This document shows, one piece after another, positions 56,195 to 64,000 of a stretch of 64,000 nucleotides of DNA (position 1 is its first letter; each line of letters begins with the position of its first letter). The notes under the pieces were generated by a model. It saw only the letters and a program-made list of their open reading frames with translations. It was not told the origin of the DNA and did no database searches. Origin of the DNA: Ideonella sp. (GTDB lineage: Bacteria > Pseudomonadota > Gammaproteobacteria > Burkholderiales > Burkholderiaceae_C); contig JADKIA010000028.1 in the NCBI GenBank assembly GCA_016721465.1, positions 620,001-684,000 of the forward strand. Reading direction: 5' to 3'. A program made the position numbers and the translations under genes.

Positions 56195-58438
56195 ATGCTG
56201 CGCTTTCGTTTCCCCATCGTCATCATCGACGAAGACTACCGCTCTGAAAATACCTCGGGCCTGGGCATCCGCGCGTTGGCCGAAGCCATCGAGAAGGAGG
56301 GCTTTGAGGTGCTGGGCGCCACCAGCTATGGCGACTTGTCGCAGTTCGCTCAACAGCAAAGCCGAGCCAGTGCCTTCATCCTGTCAATCGACGACGAAGA
56401 GTTCACCCCTGGCCCGGAGCTCGACCCAGCGGTGCTGAATCTGCGCAAGTTCATTGAAGAGATCCGCTTCAAGAACGCCGACATTCCGATCTACCTGTAC
56501 GGCGAGACGCGCACCTCGCAGCACCTGCCCAACGACATCCTGCGCGAATTGCATGGCTTCATCCACATGTTCGAGGACACGCCGGAGTTCGTGGCCCGCC
56601 ACATCATCCGCGAGGCGAAGAGCTACCTCGACGGCCTGGCGCCGCCGTTCTTCAAAGCCTTGATCGACTATGCGCAGGACGGCTCTTACTCATGGCATTG
56701 CCCGGGACATTCCGGCGGTGTGGCCTTCCTGAAAAGCCCGGTCGGGCAGATGTTCCACCAGTTCTTCGGCGAGAACATGCTGCGTGCCGACGTGTGCAAT
56801 GCCGTCGAAGAGCTGGGCCAACTGCTGGACCACACCGGTCCGGTGGCCGAAAGCGAGAAGAATGCGGCGCGCATCTTCAATGCCGACCATTGCTTCTTCG
56901 TCACCAACGGCACCAGCACCAGCAACAAGATGGTGTGGCACCACACGGTGGCGCCGGGCGATGTGGTGGTGGTGGATCGCAATTGTCACAAGTCCATCCT
57001 GCACTCGATCATCATGACCGGCGCCGTGCCGGTGTTCCTGACGCCCACGCGCAACCATTTCGGCATCATCGGGCCCATCCCGCAGAGCGAATTCACGCGC
57101 GAAGCCATCGAGCGCAAGATCGCGAAGAACCCGTTGCTCAAAGGCGTCGACCCGAAGAAGGTGCGCCCGCGCATCCTCACGGTGACGCAAAGCACCTACG
57201 ACGGTGTGCTCTACAACACCGAAACCGTCAAGGGCATGCTCGATGGCTATATCGACACGCTGCACTTTGACGAGGCCTGGCTGCCGCACGCGGCCTTCCA
57301 CCCGTTCTATGGCAGCTTCCATGCAATGGGCAAGAACCGCACGCGGCCCAAGGAGGCGATGGTGTACGCGACGCAGTCCACCCACAAGCTGCTGGCGGGC
57401 CTGAGCCAGGCCTCGCAGGTGCTGGTGCAGGACTCACAGACACGACATCTGGATCGGCACCTCTTCAACGAGGCTTACCTGATGCACACCAGCACGTCGC
57501 CGCAATACGCCATCATCGCCAGCTGCGACGTGGCCGCTGCCATGATGGAGCCGCCCGGTGGCACGGCGCTGGTGGAGGAGAGCATCAAGGAAGCGCTCGA
57601 ATTCCGCCGCGCGATGCGCAAGGTGGACAAGGAATTCGGCAAGGACTGGTGGTTCAAGGTCTGGGGCCCGGACCGCCTCGTCGAAGAAGGCATTGGCAAG
57701 CCCGAATCGTGGATCCTGAAGGCCAAGGACAAGTGGCACGGCTTCGGCGATCTGGCGCCCGGATTCAATCTGCTCGATCCGATCAAGTGCACCATCATCA
57801 CGCCGGGGCTGGACGTGTCGGGCAAGTTTGCCAAGACCGGCATTCCAGCGGGCATCGTCAGCAAGTTCCTGGCGGAGCACGGCGTGGTGGTCGAGAAGAC
57901 GGGCCTGTACTCGTTCTTCATCCTCTTCACGATCGGCATCACCAAGGGCCGGTGGAACACCTTGCTCACGGCCTTGCAGCAGTTCAAGGACGACTACGCC
58001 AGGAACGCGCCAATGTGGCGCATCCTGCCCGAGTTCTGCGCTGCGCATCCGCAATACGAGCGCCTGGGCCTGCGCGACCTGTGCCAGGCCATCCACGAGA
58101 CCTATGCCAAGGGCGACATCGCCCGATTGACGACAGAGATGTACCTGTCGGACCTTCAGCCGGCGATGAAGCCTGCCGACGCCTATGCCCGCATCGCGCA
58201 CCGCGACACCGAGCGGGTGCAGATCGATCAACTGGAAGGCCGCATCACCACCGCGTTGCTGACACCGTACCCGCCAGGCATCCCCTTGCTGATCCCGGGC
58301 GAGCGGTTCAACCGGAAGATCGTGCAGTACCTGCGCTTCACGCGAGAGTTCAACGCCAAGTTCGCTGGCTTCCACACCGACGTGCACGGTCTGGTGGAGA
58401 TCGACGGCGAGTACTACGTCGATTGCGTGCGCGACTGA
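56195..58438 (+). CDS. PLP-dependent Orn/Lys/Arg decarboxylase
   Basis: A 747-residue group III decarboxylase that makes a polyamine or diamine from arginine, lysine or ornithine. It has the N-terminal receiver-like wing domain (MLRFRFPIVIIDEDYRSENT), the PLP core with HCPGHSGGVAFLKSPVG and the lysine motif STHKLLAGLSQAS, and the C-terminal domain (TPYPPGIPLLIPGERF). Which substrate it uses cannot be told; annotations in this lineage range from arginine to lysine decarboxylase. Catalytic use of protons makes acid stress one possible role. ATG 56195 follows gaggtga at 56183-56189. It faces fabI, 21 bases away. Confidence 0.92.
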   Translation: MLRFRFPIVIIDEDYRSENTSGLGIRALAEAIEKEGFEVLGATSYGDLSQFAQQQSRASAFILSIDDEEFTPGPELDPAVLNLRKFIEEIRFKNADIPIYLYGETRTSQHLPNDILRELHGFIHMFEDTPEFVARHIIREAKSYLDGLAPPFFKALIDYAQDGSYSWHCPGHSGGVAFLKSPVGQMFHQFFGENMLRADVCNAVEELGQLLDHTGPVAESEKNAARIFNADHCFFVTNGTSTSNKMVWHHTVAPGDVVVVDRNCHKSILHSIIMTGAVPVFLTPTRNHFGIIGPIPQSEFTREAIERKIAKNPLLKGVDPKKVRPRILTVTQSTYDGVLYNTETVKGMLDGYIDTLHFDEAWLPHAAFHPFYGSFHAMGKNRTRPKEAMVYATQSTHKLLAGLSQASQVLVQDSQTRHLDRHLFNEAYLMHTSTSPQYAIIASCDVAAAMMEPPGGTALVEESIKEALEFRRAMRKVDKEFGKDWWFKVWGPDRLVEEGIGKPESWILKAKDKWHGFGDLAPGFNLLDPIKCTIITPGLDVSGKFAKTGIPAGIVSKFLAEHGVVVEKTGLYSFFILFTIGITKGRWNTLLTALQQFKDDYARNAPMWRILPEFCAAHPQYERLGLRDLCQAIHETYAKGDIARLTTEMYLSDLQPAMKPADAYARIAHRDTERVQIDQLEGRITTALLTPYPPGIPLLIPGERFNRKIVQYLRFTREFNAKFAGFHTDVHGLVEIDGEYYVDCVRD

Positions 58439-58459
58439 AGGCCGCGCACGCTGCGCCCA

Positions 58460-59248
58460 TCAGGGCTCGTCGGGGGCGGCGCCGGCCATCTGGCTGAAGC
58501 CGCCGTCCACGTACATGATCTCGGCACTCACGCCGCTGGCCAGATCGGACAGCAGGAAGGCAGCGGCGTTGCCGACCTCGTCGATGGTGATGGCGCGGTG
58601 CATCGGCGCCACGGCCGTGAAGCCGCTGAGCAACTTGCCGAAGTCCTTGACGCCGGAGGCAGCCAGCGTCTTGATCGGGCCAGCAGAGATGCCGTTCACA
58701 CGGATGTTCCTGCTGCCGAGGCCTTGGGCAAGAAAGCGCACGCTGGCCTCGAGCGACGCCTTGGCCAGTCCCATCGTGTTGTAGTGCGGCACATAGCGCA
58801 CTGCGCCCAGGTAGGACAGCGTCAGCAGCGAGGCGCCGTCGCGCAGCCGGGGCAGGGCGGCCTTGGCCATGGCTGGAAAGCTGTAGGCCGAGATGTCGTG
58901 CGCGATGCGGAAGTTCTCGCGTGTCAAGCCGTCCAGGAAATTGCCTGCAATGGCTTCGCGTGGCGCAAACGCGATCGCGTGGACAAACCCATCGAACTGG
59001 TCCCAGGATTCACCGAGTTGGGAAAACAGGCGCTCGATCTGCGCGTCGTCGCCGACATCGCAATCGAAGACCAACGACGATCCGAAGTCGGCAGCGAATT
59101 CGGTGATGCGATCCTTGAAGCGCTCGCCTTGGTAGCTGAAGGCCAATTCAGCCCCTTCGCGATGGCAGGCTCGGGCGATGCCGTAGGCGATGGATCGGTT
59201 GTTCAACACGCCTGTGACCAACAGACGCTTGCCGGCGAGAAAACCCAT
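58460..59248 (-). CDS. fabI: Enoyl-[acyl-carrier-protein] reductase FabI
   Basis: A 262-residue short-chain dehydrogenase-type enoyl-ACP reductase, the last step of each fatty-acid elongation cycle. It begins MGFLAGKRLLVTGVLNNRSI, where the split glycine motif and NRSIA are FabI-specific, and has the Tyr-X6-Lys catalytic pair in YNTMGLAKASLE and the NISAGPIKTLAASG-like stretch (VNGISAGPIKTLA). Triclosan-contact residues were not analysed. It diverges from the rimP operon across 239 bases. Confidence 0.96.
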   Translation of the reverse strand: MGFLAGKRLLVTGVLNNRSIAYGIARACHREGAELAFSYQGERFKDRITEFAADFGSSLVFDCDVGDDAQIERLFSQLGESWDQFDGFVHAIAFAPREAIAGNFLDGLTRENFRIAHDISAYSFPAMAKAALPRLRDGASLLTLSYLGAVRYVPHYNTMGLAKASLEASVRFLAQGLGSRNIRVNGISAGPIKTLAASGVKDFGKLLSGFTAVAPMHRAITIDEVGNAAAFLLSDLASGVSAEIMYVDGGFSQMAGAAPDEP

Positions 59249-59335
59249 GGGTTTGATCCTGTTTCTACGGTTGCTGGACAGGGGGCGGATTCTCGCATGC
59301 AGGCCGTCGCCAGGGCGCCTTGGCCGGGTGAACCC

Positions 59336-59364
59336 TTGTCGGTACGGCTCTTGCTGGCTATAAT
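59336..59364 (+). promoter_or_regulatory. Sigma-70 promoter of the rimP-nusA-infB operon
   Basis: TTGTCG at 59336-59341 and a perfect TATAAT at 59359-59364 are separated by 17 bases. This is the strongest promoter visible in the window. Transcription would begin near 59371, leaving a leader of about 115 bases before rimP. Confidence 0.85.
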
Positions 59365-59389
59365 CCCCGTTTTCGCTGTAGCGCTGAAT

Positions 59390-59436
59390 TGGGCGGATTC
59401 ATCCAGCCCATTTTTTTTGCGCGAGCGCTTTTTTTG
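59390..59436 (+). terminator. Tandem terminator-like hairpins in the rimP leader (attenuator candidate)
   Basis: TGGGC-GGA at 59390-59397 can pair with TCC-(A)-GCCCA ending at 59410, directly followed by eight T residues (59411-59418). A second small GC-rich dyad, GCGCGAGCGC at 59419-59428, is followed by seven T residues. An AGCGCT copy at 59380-59385 could pair with the palindromic AGCGCT at 59424-59429 as an alternative fold. In E. coli the equivalent operon is attenuated in its leader with NusA involvement. Confidence 0.6.
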
Positions 59437-59487
59437 ACGCAGAGTTTTCGAGCAAAGTTTTCGAGAAGAAGGGTGACCTCGCAACCG

Positions 59488-60090
59488 ATGAGCTGGCAGG
59501 CCGCGATCGATCGAACGGTCCAGGGGATGGGCTATGACATGGTCGACGTCGAAAAGACGGCGGGTGGTCTGCTGCGTGTCTTCATCGACCGGTTGCCAGG
59601 GCAGACGTATTCGACCGGCCCGGGCGACATCGTCACCATCGAGGACTGCGAACTGGTCACGCGCCAGTTGCAGTTCGTGCTGGAAGTCGAGGCCGCCGAC
59701 TACGCTCGGTTGGAAGTGTCGTCCCCTGGCCTGGATCGACCGCTGCGCAAGCCAGCCGACTGGGACCGGTTCGTCGGCAGCGATGTCGAGGTGGCCTTGC
59801 GTCAGTTGTTCCAGGGGCGGCGCAAGTGGACTGGTCGTCTCGACCGGCGCGCGGACGGTGGATTCCGTCTGGTGTTGCCGGCGCAGCCGCTGTCCAAGAC
59901 CCAGACGGCCAAGCGGGCCAAGGCTGCAGCCAAGTCCGGTGCCGTCGAAGCAGACTCGCAGGTCGAGCAGACGCTTGATTTTGCGTTTGAAGAAGTGCGT
60001 GAGGCACGCTTGGTGCCGGTGATTGATTTCAAAGGGCGCCGCCGAGAATCCGGCGACGCTGCACAGGAAGACGGAGGTCAGAACCGATGA
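59488..60090 (+). CDS. rimP: Ribosome maturation factor RimP
   Basis: A 200-residue protein needed for 30S subunit assembly. It starts MSWQAAIDRTVQGMGYDMVD and carries the RimP core LLRVFIDRL, VTIEDCELVTRQLQFVLE and LEVSSPGLDRPLRKPADWDR. It is longer than the roughly 150-residue E. coli protein because of a Lys/Ala-rich insertion about residues 135-165, which I have seen in related betaproteobacteria. nusA overlaps its end by 4 bases. Confidence 0.95.
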   Translation: MSWQAAIDRTVQGMGYDMVDVEKTAGGLLRVFIDRLPGQTYSTGPGDIVTIEDCELVTRQLQFVLEVEAADYARLEVSSPGLDRPLRKPADWDRFVGSDVEVALRQLFQGRRKWTGRLDRRADGGFRLVLPAQPLSKTQTAKRAKAAAKSGAVEADSQVEQTLDFAFEEVREARLVPVIDFKGRRRESGDAAQEDGGQNR

Positions 60091-61565
60091 ACCGCGAAAT
60101 GTTGACGCTGGTCGACGCCATCTCTCGCGAGAAGAACGTCGATCTTGAGATCGTGTTCGGCGCCGTGGAAGCCGCGCTTGCCCAAGCGACCAAGAAGCTG
60201 CACGGCGGCGAGGTGGACATCCGTGTGGCGGTCGACCGCGACACGGGCAACTACGAGACCTTCCGCCGCTGGGTGGTGGTGCCCAACGAGGCTGGACTGC
60301 AGAACCCCGATTCGGAAGAAATGCTCAGCGATGCGCTGGACCGCATCTCCGAGATCGATGTGGGTGACTTCATCGAGGAACCGATCGAATCGGTGCCGAT
60401 CGGCCGCATCGGCGCCATGGCGGCCAAGCAGGTCATTCTGCAAAAGATCCGCGATGCCGAACGCGAGACCCTGCTGAATGATTTCCTGTCGCGCGGCGAC
60501 AAGGTCTTCGTGGGCACCGTCAAGCGACTGGACAAGGGCGACATCATCGTCGAGAGCGGTCGTGTCGAAGGTCGTCTGAAGCGCAGCGAGATGATCCCGA
60601 AGGAAAACCTTCGCTCTGGTGATCGTGTGCGCGCATTCATTGCCGGCATCGATCCCACGGCGCGTGGCGCACAGATCCTGCTTTCGCGCTCGGCACCGGG
60701 TTTCATGATCGAGCTGTTCGCGCAGGAAGTGCCCGAGATGGAGCAGGGCCTGCTGGAGATCAAGAGCTGCGCCCGCGACCCGGGCTCGCGGGCCAAGATC
60801 GCCGTGGTGTCGCACGACCGCCGGGTGGACCCGATCGGCACCTGCGTCGGTGTGCGAGGCTCGCGCGTGAATGCCGTCACCAACGAAGTGGCTGGTGAGC
60901 GTGTGGACATCGTGTTGTGGTCGGAAGACCCGGCACAGTTCGTCATCGGTGCCTTGGCGCCCGCCAACGTGCAGTCCATCGTCGTGGATGAAGAGAAGCA
61001 CGCCATGGACGTCGTGGTGGACGAAGAGAACCTGGCCATCGCGATTGGCCGGGGCGGGCAGAACGTCCGCCTGGCCTCCGACCTGACGGGCTGGCGCATC
61101 AACATCATGACGGCCGAGGAATCCAGCGTGAAACACGCTCAGGAGTCCGACTCGATCCGCAAGGTCTTCGTCGAAAAGCTCGACGTCGACGAGGAAGTGG
61201 CCGACATCCTGATCGCCGAGGGCTTCACCAGCCTGGAAGAAATCGCCTACGTGCCGCTGCAGGAAATGCTCGACATGGAAGCCTTCGACGAGGACACCGT
61301 CACCGAGCTGCGCACCCGAGCCAAGGACGCGCTGCTGACGATGGAGATCGCCCATGAAGAAAACGTCGAGGAAGTGTCGCAGGACCTGCGCGACCTCGAA
61401 GGCCTGTCTGTCGACCTGATCGGCAAGCTGGCCGACGGCGGCGTCCACACCCGGGACGATCTCGCCGATCTGGCGGTGGATGAGCTGATCGAGATGACGC
61501 AAGTCGACGAGCCCACGGCCAAGGCCCTGATCATGAAGGCGCGGGAGCATTGGTTCACGGCCTGA
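60087..61565 (+). CDS. nusA: Transcription termination/antitermination factor NusA
   Basis: A 492-residue NusA: N-terminal RNA-polymerase-binding domain (MNREMLTLVDAISREKNVDL), S1 domain (KVFVGTVKRLDKGDIIVESG), two KH domains (DPIGTCVGVRGSRVNAVTNE; IAIGRGGQNVRLASDLTGW) and two C-terminal acidic helix-hairpin repeats (LDVDEEVADILIAEGFTSLE; LADGGVHTRDDLADLAVDEL). It slows RNA polymerase and promotes termination or antitermination, and may act on its own leader hairpins upstream of rimP. infB follows after 61 bases. Confidence 0.97.
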   Translation: MNREMLTLVDAISREKNVDLEIVFGAVEAALAQATKKLHGGEVDIRVAVDRDTGNYETFRRWVVVPNEAGLQNPDSEEMLSDALDRISEIDVGDFIEEPIESVPIGRIGAMAAKQVILQKIRDAERETLLNDFLSRGDKVFVGTVKRLDKGDIIVESGRVEGRLKRSEMIPKENLRSGDRVRAFIAGIDPTARGAQILLSRSAPGFMIELFAQEVPEMEQGLLEIKSCARDPGSRAKIAVVSHDRRVDPIGTCVGVRGSRVNAVTNEVAGERVDIVLWSEDPAQFVIGALAPANVQSIVVDEEKHAMDVVVDEENLAIAIGRGGQNVRLASDLTGWRINIMTAEESSVKHAQESDSIRKVFVEKLDVDEEVADILIAEGFTSLEEIAYVPLQEMLDMEAFDEDTVTELRTRAKDALLTMEIAHEENVEEVSQDLRDLEGLSVDLIGKLADGGVHTRDDLADLAVDELIEMTQVDEPTAKALIMKAREHWFTA

Positions 61566-61626
61566 TGGTCGGACCAAGCCAGCTCTTCGCCTACGCACAG
61601 CAAGTCCAAGCAAGGAAATACCACCC

Positions 61627-64000
61627 ATGGCCGTGACGACCGTCGCCCAGTTCGCAGCCGAGCTGAACCGTCCTGCAGGGACGCTGCTCGAGCAGCTGCA
61701 ATCTGCCGGTGTCGCGAAGAAGTCGACCGACGACGCGCTCACCGAATCCGACAAGGAGCATCTGCTCGACTACCTGCGCACGGCGCATGGCACGGGCGGG
61801 GCCGAACGCAAGAAGATCACGCTGACGCGCAAGTCGACCAGTGAGATCAAGCAGGCCGATGCGTCGGGCAAGGCCCGCACCATCCAGGTGGAGGTGCGCA
61901 AGAAGCGGGTATTCGTCAAGCGTGACGACGTGCCTGGCGCCACGCCGGCAGAATCGGCCGCTGCAGCGGAAGCGGCGGAGTCCGAGGAACTGCAGCGTCG
62001 CGAGGAAGAAGCGCGCGCGCACGCCGAGTTGCTGCGTCGTCAGGAAGAAGAGCTGGCCGAGCGCCAGCGCCAGCGTGAGCGCGAGGATGAAGAGCGACGT
62101 GCTCGCGAGGCCGCCACCGCTGCGGCCGCCGCCGAAGCCGCCGCCAACGCGGCCGCTGAAGCCGCTGCGTCCGAAGCGGCCGCCAAGGCGGCTGCGGCGA
62201 TCGAGAAGGCCTCGAGTTCCAGCGAATCCCCCAAGGGTGCCAAGACCGACGCGGTCAAGGCCGCGGCGACGCCGGCTGTGCCTGTTGCACCGGCGCCGGT
62301 TGCGCCACCTGCTGAGCCGCCCAAGCCGCTTTTGCGGGTCGTGAAGGCCGGCGAGGCCGAGGCGGCAGAGAAGCAGCGCGCGGTCGACCTGGCCAAGCGG
62401 CGTCAGGCCGCCGAGTCGGAAGCGGCGGCCATTCGCGCCATGATGAATGCGCCCAAGAAGGTGATGACGGCGAAGAAGCCCGAAGAGGTCAAGCCGACGG
62501 CATCCAAGGAAGGCATCTCCGGCACCATCCACAAACCCAAGGCGGTGCCTGGCGCAACCACGGCCGCGGCGGGTGCTGCCAAGCCGGGCGACAAGAAGTC
62601 CGTCAAGTCGGAAAAGCTGTCCTCCAGCTGGGCCGACGATGCCGCCAAGAAGCGTGCCGCCGCCGGCAAGGGCCGCAGCGACTCCGGTGGCGGCAACCGC
62701 CCCGGCTGGCGTGCACCGCGCGGTGGCCGCAAGGGCGAGCGCGAGCAGGGTGGCAACAGCAACTTCCAGGCGCCCACCGAGCAGGTGATCCAGGAAGTGC
62801 ATGTGCCTGAAACCATCAGCGTGGCCGATCTGGCGCACAAGATGTCGGTCAAGGCCGCCGAGGTCATCAAGCAATTGATGAAGCTGGGTCAGATGGTCAC
62901 GATCAACCAGCAGCTCGATCAAGAGACTGCGATGATCGTGGTCGAGGAAATGGGCCACAAGGCCTTTGCCGCGAAGCTGGACGATCCGGACGCCTTCCTC
63001 GAAGAAGAGACCGTGGTGGCAGAGGGCGAACTCCTGCCACGCGCGCCCGTGGTCACCATCATGGGCCACGTGGACCACGGCAAGACCTCGCTGCTGGACC
63101 ATATCCGCACCACCCGGGTGGCGGCGGGTGAGGCCGGCGGCATCACGCAGCACATCGGCGCCTACCACGTCGAGACGCCGCGCGGCGTGATCACCTTCCT
63201 GGACACGCCGGGCCACGCAGCCTTCACGGCCATGCGTGCCCGTGGCGCCACGGCCACCGACATCGTGGTGCTGGTGGTGGCTGCCGACGACGGCGTGATG
63301 CCGCAGACCAAGGAAGCCATCGCCACGCGAAGGCGGCCGGTGTGCCCATCGTCGTGGCGATGAACAAGATCGACAAGCCCGACGCCAACGTCGAGCGCCT
63401 GAAGGGCGAATTGGTGGCCGAGCAAGTGGTGCCGGAAGAATTCGGTGGCGAATCGCCCTTCGTGGCGGTGTCGGCCAAGACCGGCCAGGGCATCGACGAG
63501 CTGCTCGAACAGGTGCTGCTGCAGGCCGAAGTGCTGGAGCTCAGGGCCTCCGTCACCAGTCTGGCGAAGGGCCTGGTCATCGAAGCCAAGCTGGACAAGG
63601 GTCGTGGCCCGGTGGCCACCGTGCTGGTGCAATCGGGCACCCTGAAGCGCGGCGATGTCGTGCTGGCGGGCTCAAGCTATGGCCGCGTGCGAGCCATGCT
63701 GGATGAAAACGGCAAGGCCACTCAAGAGGCCGGCCCGTCCATCCCGGTCGAGATCCAGGGCTTGACCGAAGTGCCGCAGGCCGGTGACGAGTTCATGGTG
63801 CTGTCGGACGAGCGCCGCGCGCGCGAAATCGCCACCTTCCGCCAGGGCAAGTACCGCGAAGTGACGCTGAACAAGCGCCAGGCCGCCAAGCTCGAGAACA
63901 TGTTCGACACGATGGGCGAGGGCCAGGCACAGACGCTGGCGCTCATCATCAAGTCCGACGTGCAAGGCTCGCAGGAGGCACTGGCACAGTCGCTGGTCAA
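61627..64000 (+). CDS. infB: Translation initiation factor IF-2, frameshifted and cut by the window end
   Basis: IF-2 brings initiator tRNA to the ribosome. Residues 1-165 hold IF2_N-type segments and the Ala/Glu/Arg-rich coiled linker common in this lineage; the G domain begins about residue 475 with VTIMGHVDHGKTSLLDHI, then TFLDTPGHAAFTAMRARGA. At about 63324 the frame breaks: GTKEAIA should continue HAKAAGVPIVVAMNKID, and it does, one base out of phase, because cgcccacgcg is written cgccacgcg. The second frame runs to the end of the window through VSAKTGQGIDELLEQVLLQ and beyond. As infB is essential and single-copy, this is almost surely a base missing from the consensus. Confidence 0.93.

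Overview
The window is high-GC DNA from a betaproteobacterium, most likely a member of the Burkholderiales close to the Rubrivivax/Leptothrix/Ideonella/Roseateles group. This rests on gene order (cysB-cbiX-lptG-lptF against pepA-holC; rimP-nusA-infB; ccmABCDEFGHI), on protein style and on a lipoprotein domain I associate with that group. No phage, plasmid, IS or CRISPR element is recognisable. The placement is inference from content; there is no rRNA in the window.

Layout. 1-3.0 kb: the tail of an EAL phosphodiesterase, then clpB behind a heat-shock-type promoter. 3.1-8.8 kb: a ComFB-like protein and an unrecognised partner, an MFS transporter, a TPP-dependent enzyme and a DUF481 outer-membrane protein with an internal stop. 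8.8-24.9 kb: the notable region, a multihaem electron-transfer locus. On the minus strand are a membrane-anchored ferredoxin-flavoprotein and a two-component system. Diverging from them on the plus strand are a di-haem b-type membrane protein, a 24-haem cytochrome of eight tri-haem repeats, a giant cytochrome of about 2,415 residues built on twelve hexa-haem repeats (76 CxxCH as read; 88 CxxCH plus one CX4CH if apparent indels are repaired), and a modular outer-membrane beta-barrel. 25.0-32.1 kb: a complete ccmABCDEFGHI cytochrome c maturation set. 32.1-36.8 kb: an RraA-like protein, a small membrane-associated protein, tRNA-Pro, a GH10 xylanase lipoprotein, tRNA-Arg, a GST and an unknown protein. 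37.0-49.0 kb: a phosphotransferase, a Crp/Fnr regulator, a FimV-like protein, an aminotransferase, CysB, CbiX, LptG/LptF, PepA, HolC and a LivK-type binding protein. 49.0-54.3 kb: glycogen phosphorylase diverging from glgC-glgA. 54.4-58.4 kb: tRNA-Ser, SPFH/NfeD pair and a large PLP amino-acid decarboxylase. 58.5-64 kb: fabI and the rimP-nusA-infB operon with a leader that looks like an attenuator.

How the parts fit. The cluster at 10.9-24.9 kb has what is needed to carry electrons between the cytoplasmic membrane and the cell exterior: a flavin/FeS module, a transmembrane di-haem b protein, a periplasmic multihaem carrier, an outer-membrane pore and a very long multihaem wire. The adjacent ccm genes supply covalent haem attachment, and the adjacent sensor kinase/regulator pair could control it. 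Direction of electron flow (Fe(II) or mineral oxidation versus respiration to an external acceptor) cannot be read from sequence.

Sequence quality matters here. infB, an essential gene, carries an apparent one-base deletion near 63324, so at least some indels in this window are probably consensus errors. The frameshifts in the near-identical cytochrome repeats and the stop in the DUF481 gene should be judged with that in mind.
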